DNA of 64,000 nt from Margaritifera margaritifera (GCA_029931535.1 JAQPZY010001414.1:2062001-2126000), one strand, 5' to 3'; positions 34,701 to 47,410 are shown, numbered from the stretch's first letter. The notes: generated from the letters alone by a model not told the origin. Numbers and translations are program-made.

Positions 34701-35670
34701 AATTCTTTCAATTCAACGGATTTTATTTAAGTTTTGTTCCATTATTCTGTTCCTAAAATTAATTAATATATGTTCTAACTACTGGACATTCAGGATGGTT
34801 GTAAAGGTGCCTTAAATACTGTTCTTTGTCGTGCTCTGAAAAATCCACCTTTGTTGCGTGCACACCGTCTCTGATGTCGGCTACTTCAAACGGTAGAGGA
34901 ACATCCAGAAAATATGTCTGGGCGTTATCAAGAAGCCAACATTACATTCATCGATAAAAGGAACTTTTGTTCAGCCATAGGCATTGTTTCTTCGGTTCTT
35001 TCAAATGTATGATTGATTTCAGATTCATTTCAAATTTTGTCATTCCCATGGTTAACTGAAAAAAAATAGATACTTCATATACCGACTCACCATTTTCTGT
35101 TTTTGATTGAACTTTCTTTTTTGTAAATTAAACATCTTTTATTTTTTTGAATCTTTCTAAATTGACCTTGTAAAATGTACGAGGTCAATATATTGTACTG
35201 CAAAATTATCCGAATAAAAATGTGTATATTTGCCCTATTTAAATACCTAATGTATTCCTTGTTCATTCTGTAATTCTTATAAAATCATGCTATCGGGATT
35301 GCTGATGCTTATCTCGATGGCGTTATTATTAGATATAATCTGTACATCTTCATCTTTTCTAAACATTGCAGGATATCATTTTTCCTGTTCAAAATCGTGA
35401 AATCAACATTGTATGTTATTGTGTAACACGACTAGTTTTGACAACACTTTTGGATCATTCAAACTTTAAAACAAGTACAAGTTATCACTTAATACTGAGA
35501 TATTTGCTTTTGTGTTAAACTTATGATATATTTATATCACCTCTCTGAATACTATTGAATCTATCACAATATAGCTTTGTGCCATAATTTATGTTGTTAA
35601 CAAATTTCATATTGATTTGCGCTAAAAAAAAAAAAAAGGAAGTTAAATCAAGTGTTTAGAATGTGGCCAT

Positions 35671-35709
<39 letters not shown>

Positions 35710-35889
35710 GAAAAATTCAAGTTCTTCCTTTGGAACATTCTCGTAATAGTGCAATATATGTTTGTTGTGTTTCCGTACCCCTACACGAGATGATAATAAC
35801 ATAAATTGTAGAAAATAGTGCCTTCCCTACCGCATTTAATACTAGAGTGATATGGTGATAAAACAGGTAGAATTATTGATTACAACAAG
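34701..35889. other. AT-rich, no gene seen
   Basis: No convincing coding run. A poly(T)/poly(A) palindrome lies at 35672-35708. Confidence 0.4.
35672..35708. repeat. Poly(T)-poly(A) palindrome
   Basis: 25 T followed directly by 12 A, able to form a hairpin. Confidence 0.95.
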
Positions 35890-36153
35890 AACTTAAAAAA
35901 GTCATGTGATAGATCTAAAGCAGAGCTGAATACTGCAATAAATTGCGAAGTGGTAAAATATATAATTACTGCAGTTGATAAGCAGTCTATCACAATTCGT
36001 CAAGAGGTAGACAAAGGAATAAAAGAAGAGAACATGGGTAGTCAAAAGAATAAAAACGGTGACGGTCTTGTAATAGCAATAGAACATAATCGAAAATACA
36101 AAGATCGGGAAAAAACACATCATTCATTTACAATCATGATGATGGTTGCCTAA
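35890..36153 (+). pseudogene. Helix-rich coding-like fragment, unidentified
   Basis: The plus frame reads CDRSKAELNTAINCEVVKYI then AVDKQSITIRQEVDKGIKEE, rich in charged residues and mostly open. No known motif. It belongs to the group of decayed plus-strand fragments in 33.6-48 kb. Confidence 0.3.
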
Positions 36154-37032
36154 ACTGGTTGAATGTACTCTTCAAAATAGGTTATTTTTTTTTTAAAAAT
36201 CCTTTCTGACTCTGTATTTACACATCTGATACAAATGTAAACAAATAAACATCCTCGAATCGCTACACGTGACTGTAATATTAATTTAGGGAAATAGTGC
36301 AAGATGCATTTGCTGTGTTCCCGTATCCCTACACGATCTAATAAAATACATTTCAGAAATATTGCATGGTATGATCACTGTCTCACTGCATACTGCTCAA
36401 GTAATATGTTGATAAAAAATGGTATATTTTTTAATGCAATTTTATGTTTGTCATACGTTTTAACGTCTGAATTCATACGCTCTGTCACCGATTCAGTAGT
36501 CATATACTATAGTCGAGCTTTTTGTACTTGCTGGTTAAATGGTTCATTTAAATTAATTGCTTGAATCTATATTTCCTGAGAAACTCTTATTGACTATCTT
36601 TGGTTAACAGTGGGTTATAGCGGCTGTTGCATTGATCTTCCTAGACGTTTATCATTTCGTGCTATCCATTTATTTCGTACTTTTGTCAATCTTAAAACAT
36701 TAAGGAAGTTGCTTTCACCTTTTAGTCGCTATTGTCTTAGGTGTTCTTTGGTTCAACATATTTATAAATTTGAATTGGTTCTCCACCTAGTTGAAAGTAA
36801 AGCAATATGTATGCGCACAATTTTTCAATGAGGTTTGATTAAATGGCATAGTGTATCATGTATGTTAAAATCGTGTTTCAGTAATTACTTGCCTCTGTCG
36901 ACTAATGCTATAGACACAGAGGTTTGTTGAACAATTTGAAATTTCTGAATAAATAAATTATTATCACTTATAGTCAAGTCAGTCATTGAATCCATGATTT
37001 ATTCCTCGTAAATATCTTCATAGTAAAGATGA
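36154..37032. other. AT-rich, two weak plus-strand ORFs
   Basis: Frames 36304-36564 and 36610-36831 (LRKLLSPFSRYCLRCSLVQH) are open for 73-86 codons and weakly protein-like; no family is recognised. Confidence 0.25.
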
Positions 37033-37338
37033 TTAAAATCTTCCAAACTTAATATAGCAAATGGGACATGCAAGGCGACAGCTGGTCATACATTAACTGA
37101 GAAGGAGTTGGAAAAAATAGAGGAAAAATAAATCAAGAAATTCTTGGAGATCTTTGTCAATGCTACACCAGCTATAAACTCCGACTCATTGTAAGATGTT
37201 CTGATCCGAGCAGTAGCAACTGTGATAAGTAATTTTATACCCATTGATGATTTACGGAATTACATAGTTCCAATGGTATTAGACACTTTACTAGATTATT
37301 ATCATTTAAATTGGTTAACCGATATATGCACTCAGTGA
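37033..37338 (+). pseudogene. Coding-like fragment, about 100 codons with two stops, unidentified
   Basis: One plus frame stays coherent across two stop codons: TAGHTLTEKELEKIEEK, KKFLEIFVNATPAINSDSL, VLIRAVATVISNFIPIDDLR and IVPMVLDTLLDYYHLNWLTD, ending at TGA 37336-37338. The steady helix-like composition without frameshift makes this among the best-preserved pieces of the tract. No domain is recognised; a structural or capsid-associated protein would be speculation. Confidence 0.45.
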
Positions 37339-37739
37339 TGGCTTCATAACCTTCAAACACATCCAATGGAAAAAAGGAAACATAAACAAAACCACAGCTG
37401 AGGAAAACAAAACAGGGAAAACATTGCAAATAAAGTCTATTGGATAATTTGCTCGCAATGCATTGTTTCAAGCTGCACAATAGTAACAACTGTTATTATT
37501 ACTGAGATGCCTATGTATTACTTGGTTAAGTCTTTCACAAAATATAGAGAAAGGACAAAACGTAATAACAAAGATCTTCCGAATGATTAAAATTGAATTT
37601 TTTTACTCTTTGAATTCGCTTTAACGTTCTCGAATTTCTGTTGTCAATGATATTCTAGGATTTCTTGATCTGTTTTCGCTATCCTTTATATATCGCTTTT
37701 TCGACCAATGAAAACATTTTGTCTGCTGTTTAGGATCGG

Positions 37740-37821
<82 letters not shown>

Positions 37822-38127
37822 TAGTAATTATAATAATAAAAAATAAATAAATAATATTAATAATCATTAGTCGCAAGGAACTAACCTTCTTTGTGACCCT
37901 CTTTATTTGCATATTTACATACATAGTACGTAACTGGACACACAATGAAGAAAAGCACATTGAACTCTAATACACCACTTCATACCACCCCCCCCCCACA
38001 CACACACACACAATACATAATAACCTAAATTTACATACACACATAATAAACAGACAATTTTATAAGAACATGATCCAACTTGGTATATATAAATATAGTG
38101 CGACAACAAAATGGAAGGTACGTTAAT
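37339..38127. other. Low-complexity intergenic
   Basis: Contains (AAT)n at 37740-37818 and a poly(C)/(CA)n patch at about 37987-38012. The Leu and Ile runs in minus-strand ORFs here come from the trinucleotide repeat. Confidence 0.7.
37740..37818. repeat. (AAT)n microsatellite
   Basis: About 26 TAA/AAT units, followed by imperfect ones to about 37855. Confidence 0.98.
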
Positions 38128-38657
38128 TTATACTTTATGTTGTATTGTATTTGTGGAAGCAAAAAGGTTCCATTTTTTCATTAATTGAATCAGATTGTAA
38201 TTAAATGCATTTATATTTGCACTTACTCGAATTTCCTTTGGGATTCTGTTCCAAATCAGTGATCCCGAATATTGAAAACTTTTCTTTAAGAGTTCTTTGT
38301 TTGATTTTGGAATGGAAAGATGTTTAGCTGAAATTGATTTTAAATTGGGAGTGTTGCCTTTTATCATGAAATAGTTTCCTTGAGATATACTGGAGCCATA
38401 CTGTTTGAAACTTTGTGCATAAGTTTAGCCTTTCTCAAAAATATTTGTTCACTTACTATTAACATGTTAGTAACATTCACTGCATTTGGGATATTTTAAG
38501 CAATATCTTCGATGAGTCTTCAAACTCTTTTTGTGCAAGCGGAATAAATAATTTGTAAATATTCTTGTCAGAAGTGTTTTTCCAAATAGCATTACAGTAT
38601 TACAGTAGTCTAGGTATGACTCTATATAGCGTTTGTAATAAATTAACCTATGTTTGG

Positions 38658-38727
<70 letters not shown>

Positions 38728-40600
38728 AACGTTTCGAGCCGAACAAGCTCCTCGTCATGGGAATAAACAGCTTACATATACAAAACAGACACTAAACACA
38801 AAATCTAAGATAAAGTCTTGACTCCTACATGTTAATATCACTAGGGGTAGCATCTCAAGGGACTCAACTGAATGTCCAGTCGAGTTGTAGTGGTTGGCGA
38901 CTTTCGCGTTGATTTTGTTGCGAATGTGGCTTTTATGATTATTCATTCGCTTTCTGAAATCAACGGTTTCGCCAACTTAAAGAGTGACACAGATCTTGCA
39001 TGTCAGAAGATAGATTGCATTCTTGGCTCGACCTCCTAACTTTTGATTGATTGTGTAGCTAAGTCCTGTTGTCGAACTCCTGAAAGATTCGGTCTCGGTC
39101 AAATTATGCAACGCTTGTCTTTGCAGACAACAAAAATCTGTGGATGTTATTTATATAGCCTTAATTGCTTAATAACCACATGTATGAATTGACTTTACGA
39201 CCTATGACATGAATACGTTGATTCCATTGCAAATTGTTGTCAACCATCACCCCAAGAATTTGGTTATGAGTAACCATTTGTAGACAAATTTCATCCAACT
39301 TGAGATCAAATTGTTATTGTCAAATTTCGCTCTGTTTTGTGCGGTAGTAATCATTAATACTTTAGATTTGTCTGTGTTTATTGTCATGCCATTTTCCTTA
39401 CGCCAGGCATCACATAAGACTGTTTAAAGGGACACATCTCGGTCTACCTTTAGCTGTGTGTGTTTGAAATCTGATGGAGAGGTGTCCTCTCTTCATATAG
39501 TTCATTAGATAGAATACAGTTGCTTATTTTCAGAGGCAGATCGTGTATAAAAATGATAAGGGGGGGGGGGCCAGGACTGATCCCTGCGATACTCGACATG
39601 TAATTCGTTCTTCTTTAGAAAATCTGCCATTTATCTTAACACACTGTATTCTATTTGTTATATAGGATGCAAACCAATCAACCGTGGAATCTTAACATTG
39701 ATCAAAGTTCAATTTTTTGATAAGAATATTATGGTCAACAAGGTCAAAAGCTTTTTTAAGATCACCTGGTATGGATCCAACTAATCTCCCTTGATCTATG
39801 GCAGTAATCCATCTGTCTATCATTGAGACCAAGGCTGTCTCACATGAGTGGTTTTCTCTGAATTCTGATTGGTTTTGGTGAATTAAGTTATAGGTTAATA
39901 TCTACATCGTAAGATTATCATAAACATGTTTTCCAAGAAGTTTAGACAGAGTTGGTAAGATATATATGGGTCTGTACCTATTGTCATTTTCTGTGCTGCC
40001 TGACTTATGAATGGGGATAGCTTTTGTCAATTGTTCATGTCTTGGGAAACTTGATCTGGATATACTTATATTACACATGTAAGTTATGTTTATCATATAT
40101 TATATTTGCAGCAGTCCTCATAAGGCGTGGTCCAATATTATCTAAACCTGTTCGCTGTCTCAATAGTTTGAACGAATTTTAGAACTTTTTCATTTGATAT
40201 TGTAAATATTAAAACTTTTGTGTCAGCTGGAACTTTTTATGTGCATAAATTTCTTTGTTTGACGTGATTGGAGTTTGTAATAGTTTCCTTAATTTTGGGA
40301 GCTATAAAGACAAAAATTCATTATATGTGTTTGCTATTTCAGCATTCTTATCAATAATCTGATCTTCCTGGTTAAATTGCTGGATTTTGGATGATCTTGT
40401 GGAATGCTTATATGGGCCTAGTTTGTTAAAACCTTTCCACATATAATTCTTATTGCAATTATTGTCTAGAGCTGATAGATGGTATTATTCTTGCTCTGAT
40501 CATTTTGCGTACTTTATTTCTCTGTGTTTTGTAATATGTAGACCAGCAGATTTAACATAATCACGGGTATTCTAAGCGTCTAGAATGTCAGGATCGGGCT
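38128..40600 (-). mobile_element. Second LINE lineage, decayed, interrupted by a Penelope fragment
   Basis: Minus-strand reading, high to low: IQQFNQEDQIIDKNAEIANT near 40370 (linker before RT), RYRPIYILPTLSKLLGKHVY near 39960-39915 (RT domain start), IPGDLKKAFDLVDHNILIKK near 39770-39715 (palm motif A), TINTDKSKVLMITTAQ near 39390, and, beyond the insertion, the terminal frame 38367-38128 (SFQYSGSLIWNRIPKEIRVS). The sequence is distinct from the LINE family at 21 and 29 kb. Many stops; inactive. Confidence 0.8.
38659..39075 (-). mobile_element. Penelope-like element fragment: GIY-YIG domain and (AT)n tail
   Basis: The minus strand at 39060-38890 reads KLGGRAKNAIYLLTCKICVT, then after a stop VGETVDFRKRMNNHKSHIRN and VANHYNSTGHSVE. 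This is the GIY-YIG endonuclease of Penelope-like retroelements; the usual Tyr before VGET is replaced by a TAA stop. It is followed by CTCGAAACGTTGGG and an (AT)n run at 38659-38724, a common ending of such elements. It interrupts the LINE, whose reading resumes at about 38650. The RT part is missing. Confidence 0.75.
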
Positions 40601-41430
40601 TAGAGTGGGAAAATAATCTATGCTTAAATATCATCGTGAGTAACACCTTGTGGGATTGTGAAGATTAACCATCTAAAAAAAAAAACTCAATAGACGGCAC
40701 ACTGATCACTTGTAGCGTTGTATCTAAATTTATAATTTGCTTTAATCTTTTAAAAATTGTAATTCTTACAATGTGAATTACCCTGAAATGTCCATCATTT
40801 TTGTATCATTGCTTCGTGTGCTTTTGTGCTCACATTTCGACTTTCTATCATTTGCTTCATCCACTATTTGCTGTAGTCATGATTTTCATCTTTTCACTTT
40901 CTCATGTAGTCACTTTCATATCGTTTTACGATCACCTATCTAAAACTCAGTTATTTCTTTCTCATCTTTACACTTCGGCCATGTCAGATAAATTTTTTAC
41001 TATTCAACATTGTATACTATTACCTAGTTGGTCATCTTGCAAGTGATCTCAAAATAATGTTAACGTTCACTTCATAACTTTTTTTTCAAACAAATGGAAG
41101 GTAGAGAACACAAAAATGAAGAAACGTCGAAGATTAAAAATCACTCGTGAACGTCACTTGACAAAAGAAAAAAGATCCCCGTAGAGTTGAACTTGGTAGA
41201 CAGCTTGAAAAACATTCACAGGAATTCAAAGGGACAAATCAGGGAAGTTAAAATAGGAGCAAAAGAAATCAACAAAAGCAAGTTCAAACAAAAAATATTT
41301 TTGTCTGTGTAGTGATTTGATTCTTTGTTACCCCAGCTATTACAGGTAGTTTCATAATGCTTTTGAATGACATTTTGTTTAGATATATATATGCTCACAT
41401 ATAAACATGACATTTCATGAAGTCATAGTG
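40601..41430. other. Intergenic; hydrophobic plus ORF at 40801-41046
   Basis: The 81-codon frame is Phe/His/Ser-rich and could be composition only. Nothing recognised. Confidence 0.3.
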
Positions 41431-41433
41431 TAA

Positions 41434-42278
41434 TTATTTAAATTTCTTTAAGGCAGTTAACAACTGACTATCATATGAGATTCGTCCAGACAAAATAATT
41501 AAGCGATTAAATAGTGTAATCCAGAAAGGAAGTATTAGTGGTCTCAAGAATAATAACATTTCAATTTTGAAAAAGCAAACCGAAGACAATTGTGATATTA
41601 GAGTTCTAATTTGTAGTAAACGAGTGAACAATCAAATAAGCCTGAAAAAAGTCTGTTACAAATCCTAAACCTAAGCTGTCTATTTCACATATATAAATGG
41701 GAGAGAAAATATCATTCTTGCATCTTACATTGCCGATAGACAACGGTACTAATTTTCAGGTTGCAAAAGATCAACAAAATTAAGAATGAATTGATTAAAG
41801 AGATCAAGCATTACAGAGGAGACAAAAAGAATTACAAAAAACATCATATACGTTTTTAAAATGGATAGAGGTTAGCATGGGTTCAGTTTCCGGTGTGATG
41901 GGCTTTGCAGTTGCTGGTATAGAAATCACAACTCGAGTTATCATCTCTATAGCATTCAGCGGGTTTGGTGCACCTTTAAGTGGGGTTTGTTTCGAAACCT
42001 TTCAAGAAAAAGGCGATATACAATAAAGTTTGAGAACACAATGAGATAATGAGCTCTGCCATTAGTTAGCTGAACTGTACTGATGTCGTGTGAGTGGGAA
42101 AATAAGTGATAATGTAATCATTCATAAGGAATTTAAATGTGATAGCTGCAGAATGAAAGATTCACAAATGGGTCAAGAATGCAATCACAAAAAAAAGAAA
42201 ACACAGAACACAGAAAACCAAGATACTTACGAGTTAAAATACCTTTTTCTTCCGGAAGGAAATAAACGAAATGACTAG
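41434..42278 (+). pseudogene. Cluster of coding-like fragments, including a Gly/Ala-rich membrane segment
   Basis: Plus frames in relay: SVIQKGSISGLKNNNISILK (41513-41575), then EVSMGSVSGVMGFAVAGIEI and SIAFSGFGAPLSGVCFE (41865-42000), a glycine-rich hydrophobic stretch such as is found in viral membrane or minor capsid proteins, then 42090-42278 (EFKCDSCRMKDSQMGQECNH, a possible CxxC piece). Frames are separated by stops. No family is identified. Confidence 0.35.
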
Positions 42279-44212
42279 TCAATTTTGGAGACGTTTACCG
42301 CAAACAATGAATCAATAATTGTTACAAGAAAAATCGAATAGGAAAGCTTAAATCTCGGTTGTATAAATTTCTCCTATGCAAAGGTATATTTCGACGAAAA
42401 GCTCACCTGATAAGAAAATCTAAATCAATTTTACCAATCCTACTATTTACAGCAATGCCAATCTATCCATTTCATTACCGAGGATATATTTTGTTATTAG
42501 TTATTGCAATGTTTCCAATGGACCAAAACAATAGCATTATATTACAAAATTGACAAGAAGTACACAAGGACTCTTTTAATTTGTGACGGTTTTTAATTAT
42601 ATCTATGTTGCACAAGAAAATATTAACAAGTTGGACGAAAGGACTAAGCGGGCGAGAAAAAAATTACAATAATAAAAAGACTCTTGCATTAAGTGGAAGA
42701 AATAGGTAAAACAAACAAACAAAAACAAAAACAGCAACATAAACACAGAGACATTCAAACCTGAATTTAACACAGAATTGGGGATAAATAGACAGAAAAA
42801 CTGATGCAGAAAAGTTTTGAATTCAGCGAGAAGAAAGATCATGATTACTCTGGCTGGATTACCCAACATATTTTATTCTCATGGATATAATTTAGGCAAC
42901 AAGCAAAGTATACGGAACTCAGTAGTGCAAGTTTTAAAATGTTTACATCAATCACCATTGTGTCTTGCTCGATCTGAGAAGTATACATGACAGTAGATTA
43001 CATGTTAGCAGGCATAAATTACTTGATCTTTAAAAAGATCTTCACCTGCAGATAAACAGTAAAGATAACGTAGATACACACATCATTTGCATGTGCTTTA
43101 TATATGATGCTCAGGTAAACATTTAAGATAACCAAATTAAATTTATACAGTTTAAAAAGCGTTAGTTTAGCAAAATTAATGATTTATGTTTTGCGATTTC
43201 AGATGGTGGTATTTTTCGTGACTTTGACAGACATGAATGATGCAGGTACAACAAATATATAAAACGCGTGTTATATGTGACGTTGAAGTAATTGCAAAAC
43301 ACGAAGAAAGACAGAAGCTAAAAGACATCTGAAAACATCACAGGTCAACACGTGAAAATATAAATATACGCATTTTATCCAATGGAAACCGACTTTACGA
43401 CAGTAAGAGAAACAATCGCCGTTTTTGTATACATACATAGAGCTTTTATCTGACATTTAACTATCCTTAACACTATAAGATGTTTTGGAAAGAACCTGAT
43501 CTAGTGATTTTATTATATATTTAATAATGATATATTGAAATATATCAGTGCGACAAAAACGATATCGCCACAATGCAATACCACTTTTATCGCCACAGTG
43601 GCGATTTCACTTTTGGAACTACTTTCGTTACCCATTTATCTGCTCTTATGTATGTTATTCAGACCTGTATTTCCATATTTAGGCCTATTTAATTTTTTAT
43701 TTTTCTTACCTCTCTCTCTCTCTCTCTCTCTCTCCGCCATCAGGATGAATAGATCTTAAAATATGTGTAGACTGTTGACCCTCTAATATACTTGTATGTA
43801 TTCAATAAGAAGGCGCATTCAAGAATGTCTAGAAATGAACATCAAACAACTAAAAAAAGCAGGCTGAAAGTATTATCGTTTTTATAATTAGTTTTTTACA
43901 TAAATCATGCTAATTGTCGGTGACAAAAATTATATGACCTGTTGCATTTCGATATTCTATCACCCGTGCAGTATCGTATACCTGTTACGTTCAACGACAA
44001 ACGGTACACATTTAACAAAACTGTCTAAGTAGCGATTTCAACTATTATCACAGTCATAATCATGTCTGAAAACGATGGAGAAATAAGGTATTGATTAGTG
44101 TAACGTCTTTTTATCGATGTAGCAATATGCAGCCGTTAATCGCATTGAAACAGAATGGAGAAACAAATCCATGCAAACGGAAGATTTTTACCTTAAAATA
44201 TACAATGAAATG
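42279..44212. other. AT-rich, no gene seen
   Basis: Only weak frames are present (42359-42553; 43535-43759, ending in a short CT microsatellite at 43711-43734). Nothing is recognised. Confidence 0.4.
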
Positions 44213-44369
44213 AAAATCTACGTTTTTTAGTAGATATAAGGAAATATGTTACTCGTGCAGTGGAAACATTTTGTATTGTCACGAGATGCGAAAGTACGAG
44301 AGACAATACAATGTTTAAACTTCACTCGTGAAATATTTCCCTATATCTACTCACAAAACGTAGATATCC
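44213..44369. repeat. Inverted duplication, arms about 69 bp
   Basis: Left arm 44213-44281 and right arm 44301-44369 match in opposite orientation at roughly four of five positions (for example TCTACGTTTT and AGTAGATATA). The right arm lies inside the ATPase-like frame, so part of that gene was copied and inverted. Confidence 0.75.
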
Positions 44370-44760
44370 TCTATATATGTGGCCTTACAAATCGAGAAAA
44401 GACAAAGTTTGCACTAGATTTGATTGAATAAAAAGTATTATTACTTCTTTGTTTATATTGTCATCATCTCCCTAAACTTTATGTACAACAAAGCTTACAG
44501 CGTGAAATGGAGCCTGGAGATGAAACTTTAATCGTGATATATCCTGATGATACATTAGATAAATTGTTATAACTACTCATAGTGTTTAGTAGGGTACAAG
44601 TACTCTGTTTCTGATAGACGATCTTGCCAACTTGGAGGATGTAAGAAAAATGCAACTAATATGTCCAAATTAGCATTTAGTGGTAGGCATTATGGAATAT
44701 CCGTGTGGCTGATGATGATGGCAAATCATCATGTTTTGATACCTTTGGGATCATTGTCTT
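44246..44760 (+). pseudogene. P-loop packaging-ATPase-like remnant (third, distinct type)
   Basis: The open frame 44246-44431 contains DILYICGLTNREKTKFALDL, a Walker A-like GxxxxEKT in which the usual last Gly is Glu. Downstream another frame has LFLIDDLANLEDVRK at 44604-44650 (hydrophobic strand plus Asp-Asp, as in Walker B), and after a further shift TNMSKLAFSGRHYGISVWLM (44655-44714), matching the strand after Walker B in viral genome-packaging ATPases. The order and spacing, 70-75 codons from Walker A to B, fit the family. Disabled by stops, frameshifts and the Walker A change. It differs from both Polinton ATPases in the window. Confidence 0.5.
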
Positions 44761-45631
44761 ATACATACCATTTAAAGTTTTCAAATCGTTAATCATTCCG
44801 TTTAATTTGTTTCTTCGGAGAAGTTAAAGAAATAAACTGGCAAGATAATATACCTACTTTTCGGCAATATATCTAACGTTCTTTCCCAAACATATCATTA
44901 TCTGCTTGCAAATTTCTGAGCACAAATATTCAGTATTTATGATATAAAATTTGTTCTCATTGAGAATACTTTTGCAATACCATGATGCATTTACACATGT
45001 GTTTTTCAACGGAATAATTTCATCACACAAAATGTCTCAATACCTGTCACTCAGTATCATTGGTTTCATTTTATTGTGGGGTGATTGTTTGAATTTTATA
45101 GTGATCACTTTTATGTCTTCTGTTTACCTTGTTTCTTCCTCTAGTTGCTCCAGTTTATATACAATCTAGTCACCAGATATCACCTGATTTTGAAAATTCC
45201 TTCTGTACAATTAGGTAGGTGTCCTTTTTGTTCAAAAATAGATTTAAATTTTTAAATCCTAACCGACTCACCTATATTGTATTTAGGCGTTCCATTGGTA
45301 TCAGTTGTCAAACAACCAAATATGTTTTATCCTTATGTTTGACCTGTTGTTAGGATCGCAAGCTTAAATTGGAGGCATATCTATTGACCTGCGATAGGTG
45401 TTATTGTATCCTTCGAATAGTTTAGCAATGCATCTACATATTTTCTAGTTTCGTTCTCTGTGAAATATTTATGCATTTTTAATGGTTCTATTAAACGTTT
45501 CTGTTACAGGAGCTTTTACCCGAGTATGTGGAGAAATATTTTAGGCTTTCTTCAATAATTCCTTAAACTTGCACTAATAAAATATTTTCTCTTCATCGGA
45601 TTGTATATTTGTAGGTTTTAGTTCTTTAAAG
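44761..45631. other. AT-rich, weak ORFs only
   Basis: The frame 44951-45169 (72 codons, Ser/Leu/Phe-rich) has no recognised motif. It lies between the ATPase remnant and the copy-B fragment. Confidence 0.3.
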
Positions 45632-45850
45632 ATGTCTCTAAATGAGCCATATATCTCATCCCCTCCTTCAGACTTCACTTTCTCAGCAAATATATATTTG
45701 GAGAAAATACCTATCACTGTAAAAATGTATTTCTATCCATTATTAGCCTTCTCGTATGCTTACAAATCAACAGTGTCTGGCGGCCATTGGGAATTAGTCA
45801 TTTACATACTTTGTAAGCAAATCTTTTTTTGTGCTTGTTTTGGTAGATAG
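45632..45850 (+). pseudogene. Unidentified protein fragment, copy B of the pair with 34564-34700
   Basis: This 72-codon open frame contains ANIYLEKIPITVKMYFYPLL, AFSYAYKSTVSGGHWELVIY and a hydrophobic end. It aligns codon by codon with copy A but extends further. A His-Trp after Gly-Gly and the hydrophobic strand are its most distinctive features. It lies 0.9 kb downstream of the ATPase-like remnant on the same strand. No family recognised. Confidence 0.5.
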
Positions 45851-47206
45851 TTGACACATCCCTTTTTTCAATTCACTGTATATGATCTTCTTCTTACCTT
45901 GCTTGATTTATTCCCACAATTGATTTATATTTGTTTATGCAGCTGGACTTTTGGGATCAGAGAATAAATATCTCAAGTACTTTATTAGTCATTTATTATA
46001 AAATTATTGTCGCATTTTATATGAGCTCAAATGTAACAAATTTGAACGTTCTTAAAGAAGTGAAGGCATTATTTTATATTACTTTAGTAGTATAGATACA
46101 ATGACGATATATAAAGCTAATATTTCTTTATTTCTAGTATCGATAGTGTTACGACTCTATGGTCTAAAAAACAATTAACAGAAAGAAAGTGAAACCAACA
46201 AATCAAGTAAAAATCAGTAAGAAATTTATTTCTAGATAATTAAAATGAAAATCAAAAGACACTTACAGTAACGTGAATTAAAATCCAAATAATTCAATAA
46301 TCCTAAGTGTCCTAATCACAAGTCCTAAATATAGAATGTTCCGAGTGAATTACTGTATCCTTGAATGTGCTGATGTGCCAATAATCTTTAATGTGCTGAT
46401 GTGCCAAATAAAGTGCTCCAGAATATCTTTGAATAAGTTCACATAAATCCCAAAATCATCAATTCTAACTCTACAATCCAAAAGTCTATGAGCACTTTTA
46501 TAATTTAATGAATATTTTAAATAATTCCTCTCTCTGAATTTGGAATGATTTTTTTCACAACTGTAATGACTCTTTAAAGACTGATGGTAATGTCGAAACT
46601 GAAAACTGTCCACTAAACATGGTATATATAAAGATAGGTCACATGACAGAATGTTCTAGAAAATTATACGGTGTATGTGACTTTTAACACATAATTCTAA
46701 AGGAAATTCTAGTTTTATCTGTAAACAAAATCAACCCTGACCTCAAATTGAATCAACAACTTGTTTACCAAATCCGTCCTTGAACGCAAATACTGAGTAA
46801 ACAACCTAATTCAAGGATAATAGCTAAAAATGTAAACCTGATACATAACATTAATGTTTGAGCAAATATTAAAGTCAAGAAACATTTATAATTTCCTGAA
46901 ATATTATAATATTATATAAACATCATACATAACTATAGGTAGAAGTATTGTATAACATAGTTGTTTTAAAAAAACAACGCACAAGAGAATACACGCGTTA
47001 ATCTTTCAATCTCTACCATAAAAATTATATTATTCTGTGTTTTAAATAGACAGAAGAATTGCAAATATGTTTCATTGATAATTACATGGAAATCAGTATC
47101 TCTGTTTTTATTCCCAATGGGTCCAAGAAAACCATCGAATCTATACAGTATGAAACATGTACTCATTTCACATTTAACACAAATCATTTTCTATAATCTT
47201 TTTCAG
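45851..47206. other. AT-rich, small direct duplication, no gene seen
   Basis: TGTGCTGATGTGCCAA occurs twice (46368 and 46391). ORFs on the minus strand (46613-46350, 47187-46966) show no motif. Confidence 0.4.
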
Positions 47207-47410
47207 CTGCATTTATAGCACAACTTGAAGGTGATTATAACATTTTGGAATCCTCTCAGCAACGGCTCCAGAAAATAAAAACTGAATTTACTGGAAGTAT
47301 AAATTTAAAACGGTCCCTGCAAGTATCAATTTATGAATTGCCTCTGATAAATTGAATGTTAGAAAAAGTGAAATTGATAATATACAATAAATGGATTAAA
47401 GAAACGATGT
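47207..47410 (+). pseudogene. Helix-rich coding-like fragment, unidentified
   Basis: The plus frame reads AFIAQLEGDYNILESSQQRL, QKIKTEFTGSINLKRSLQVS, one stop, then MLEKVKLIIYNKWIKETM. It is coherent for about 65 codons and protein-like. A further weak ORF follows at 47745-47960. No family recognised. Confidence 0.35.

Noticed and set aside
37621..37960. Poly-Leu and poly-Ile ORFs.
   Set aside because: Produced by the (AAT)n microsatellite.
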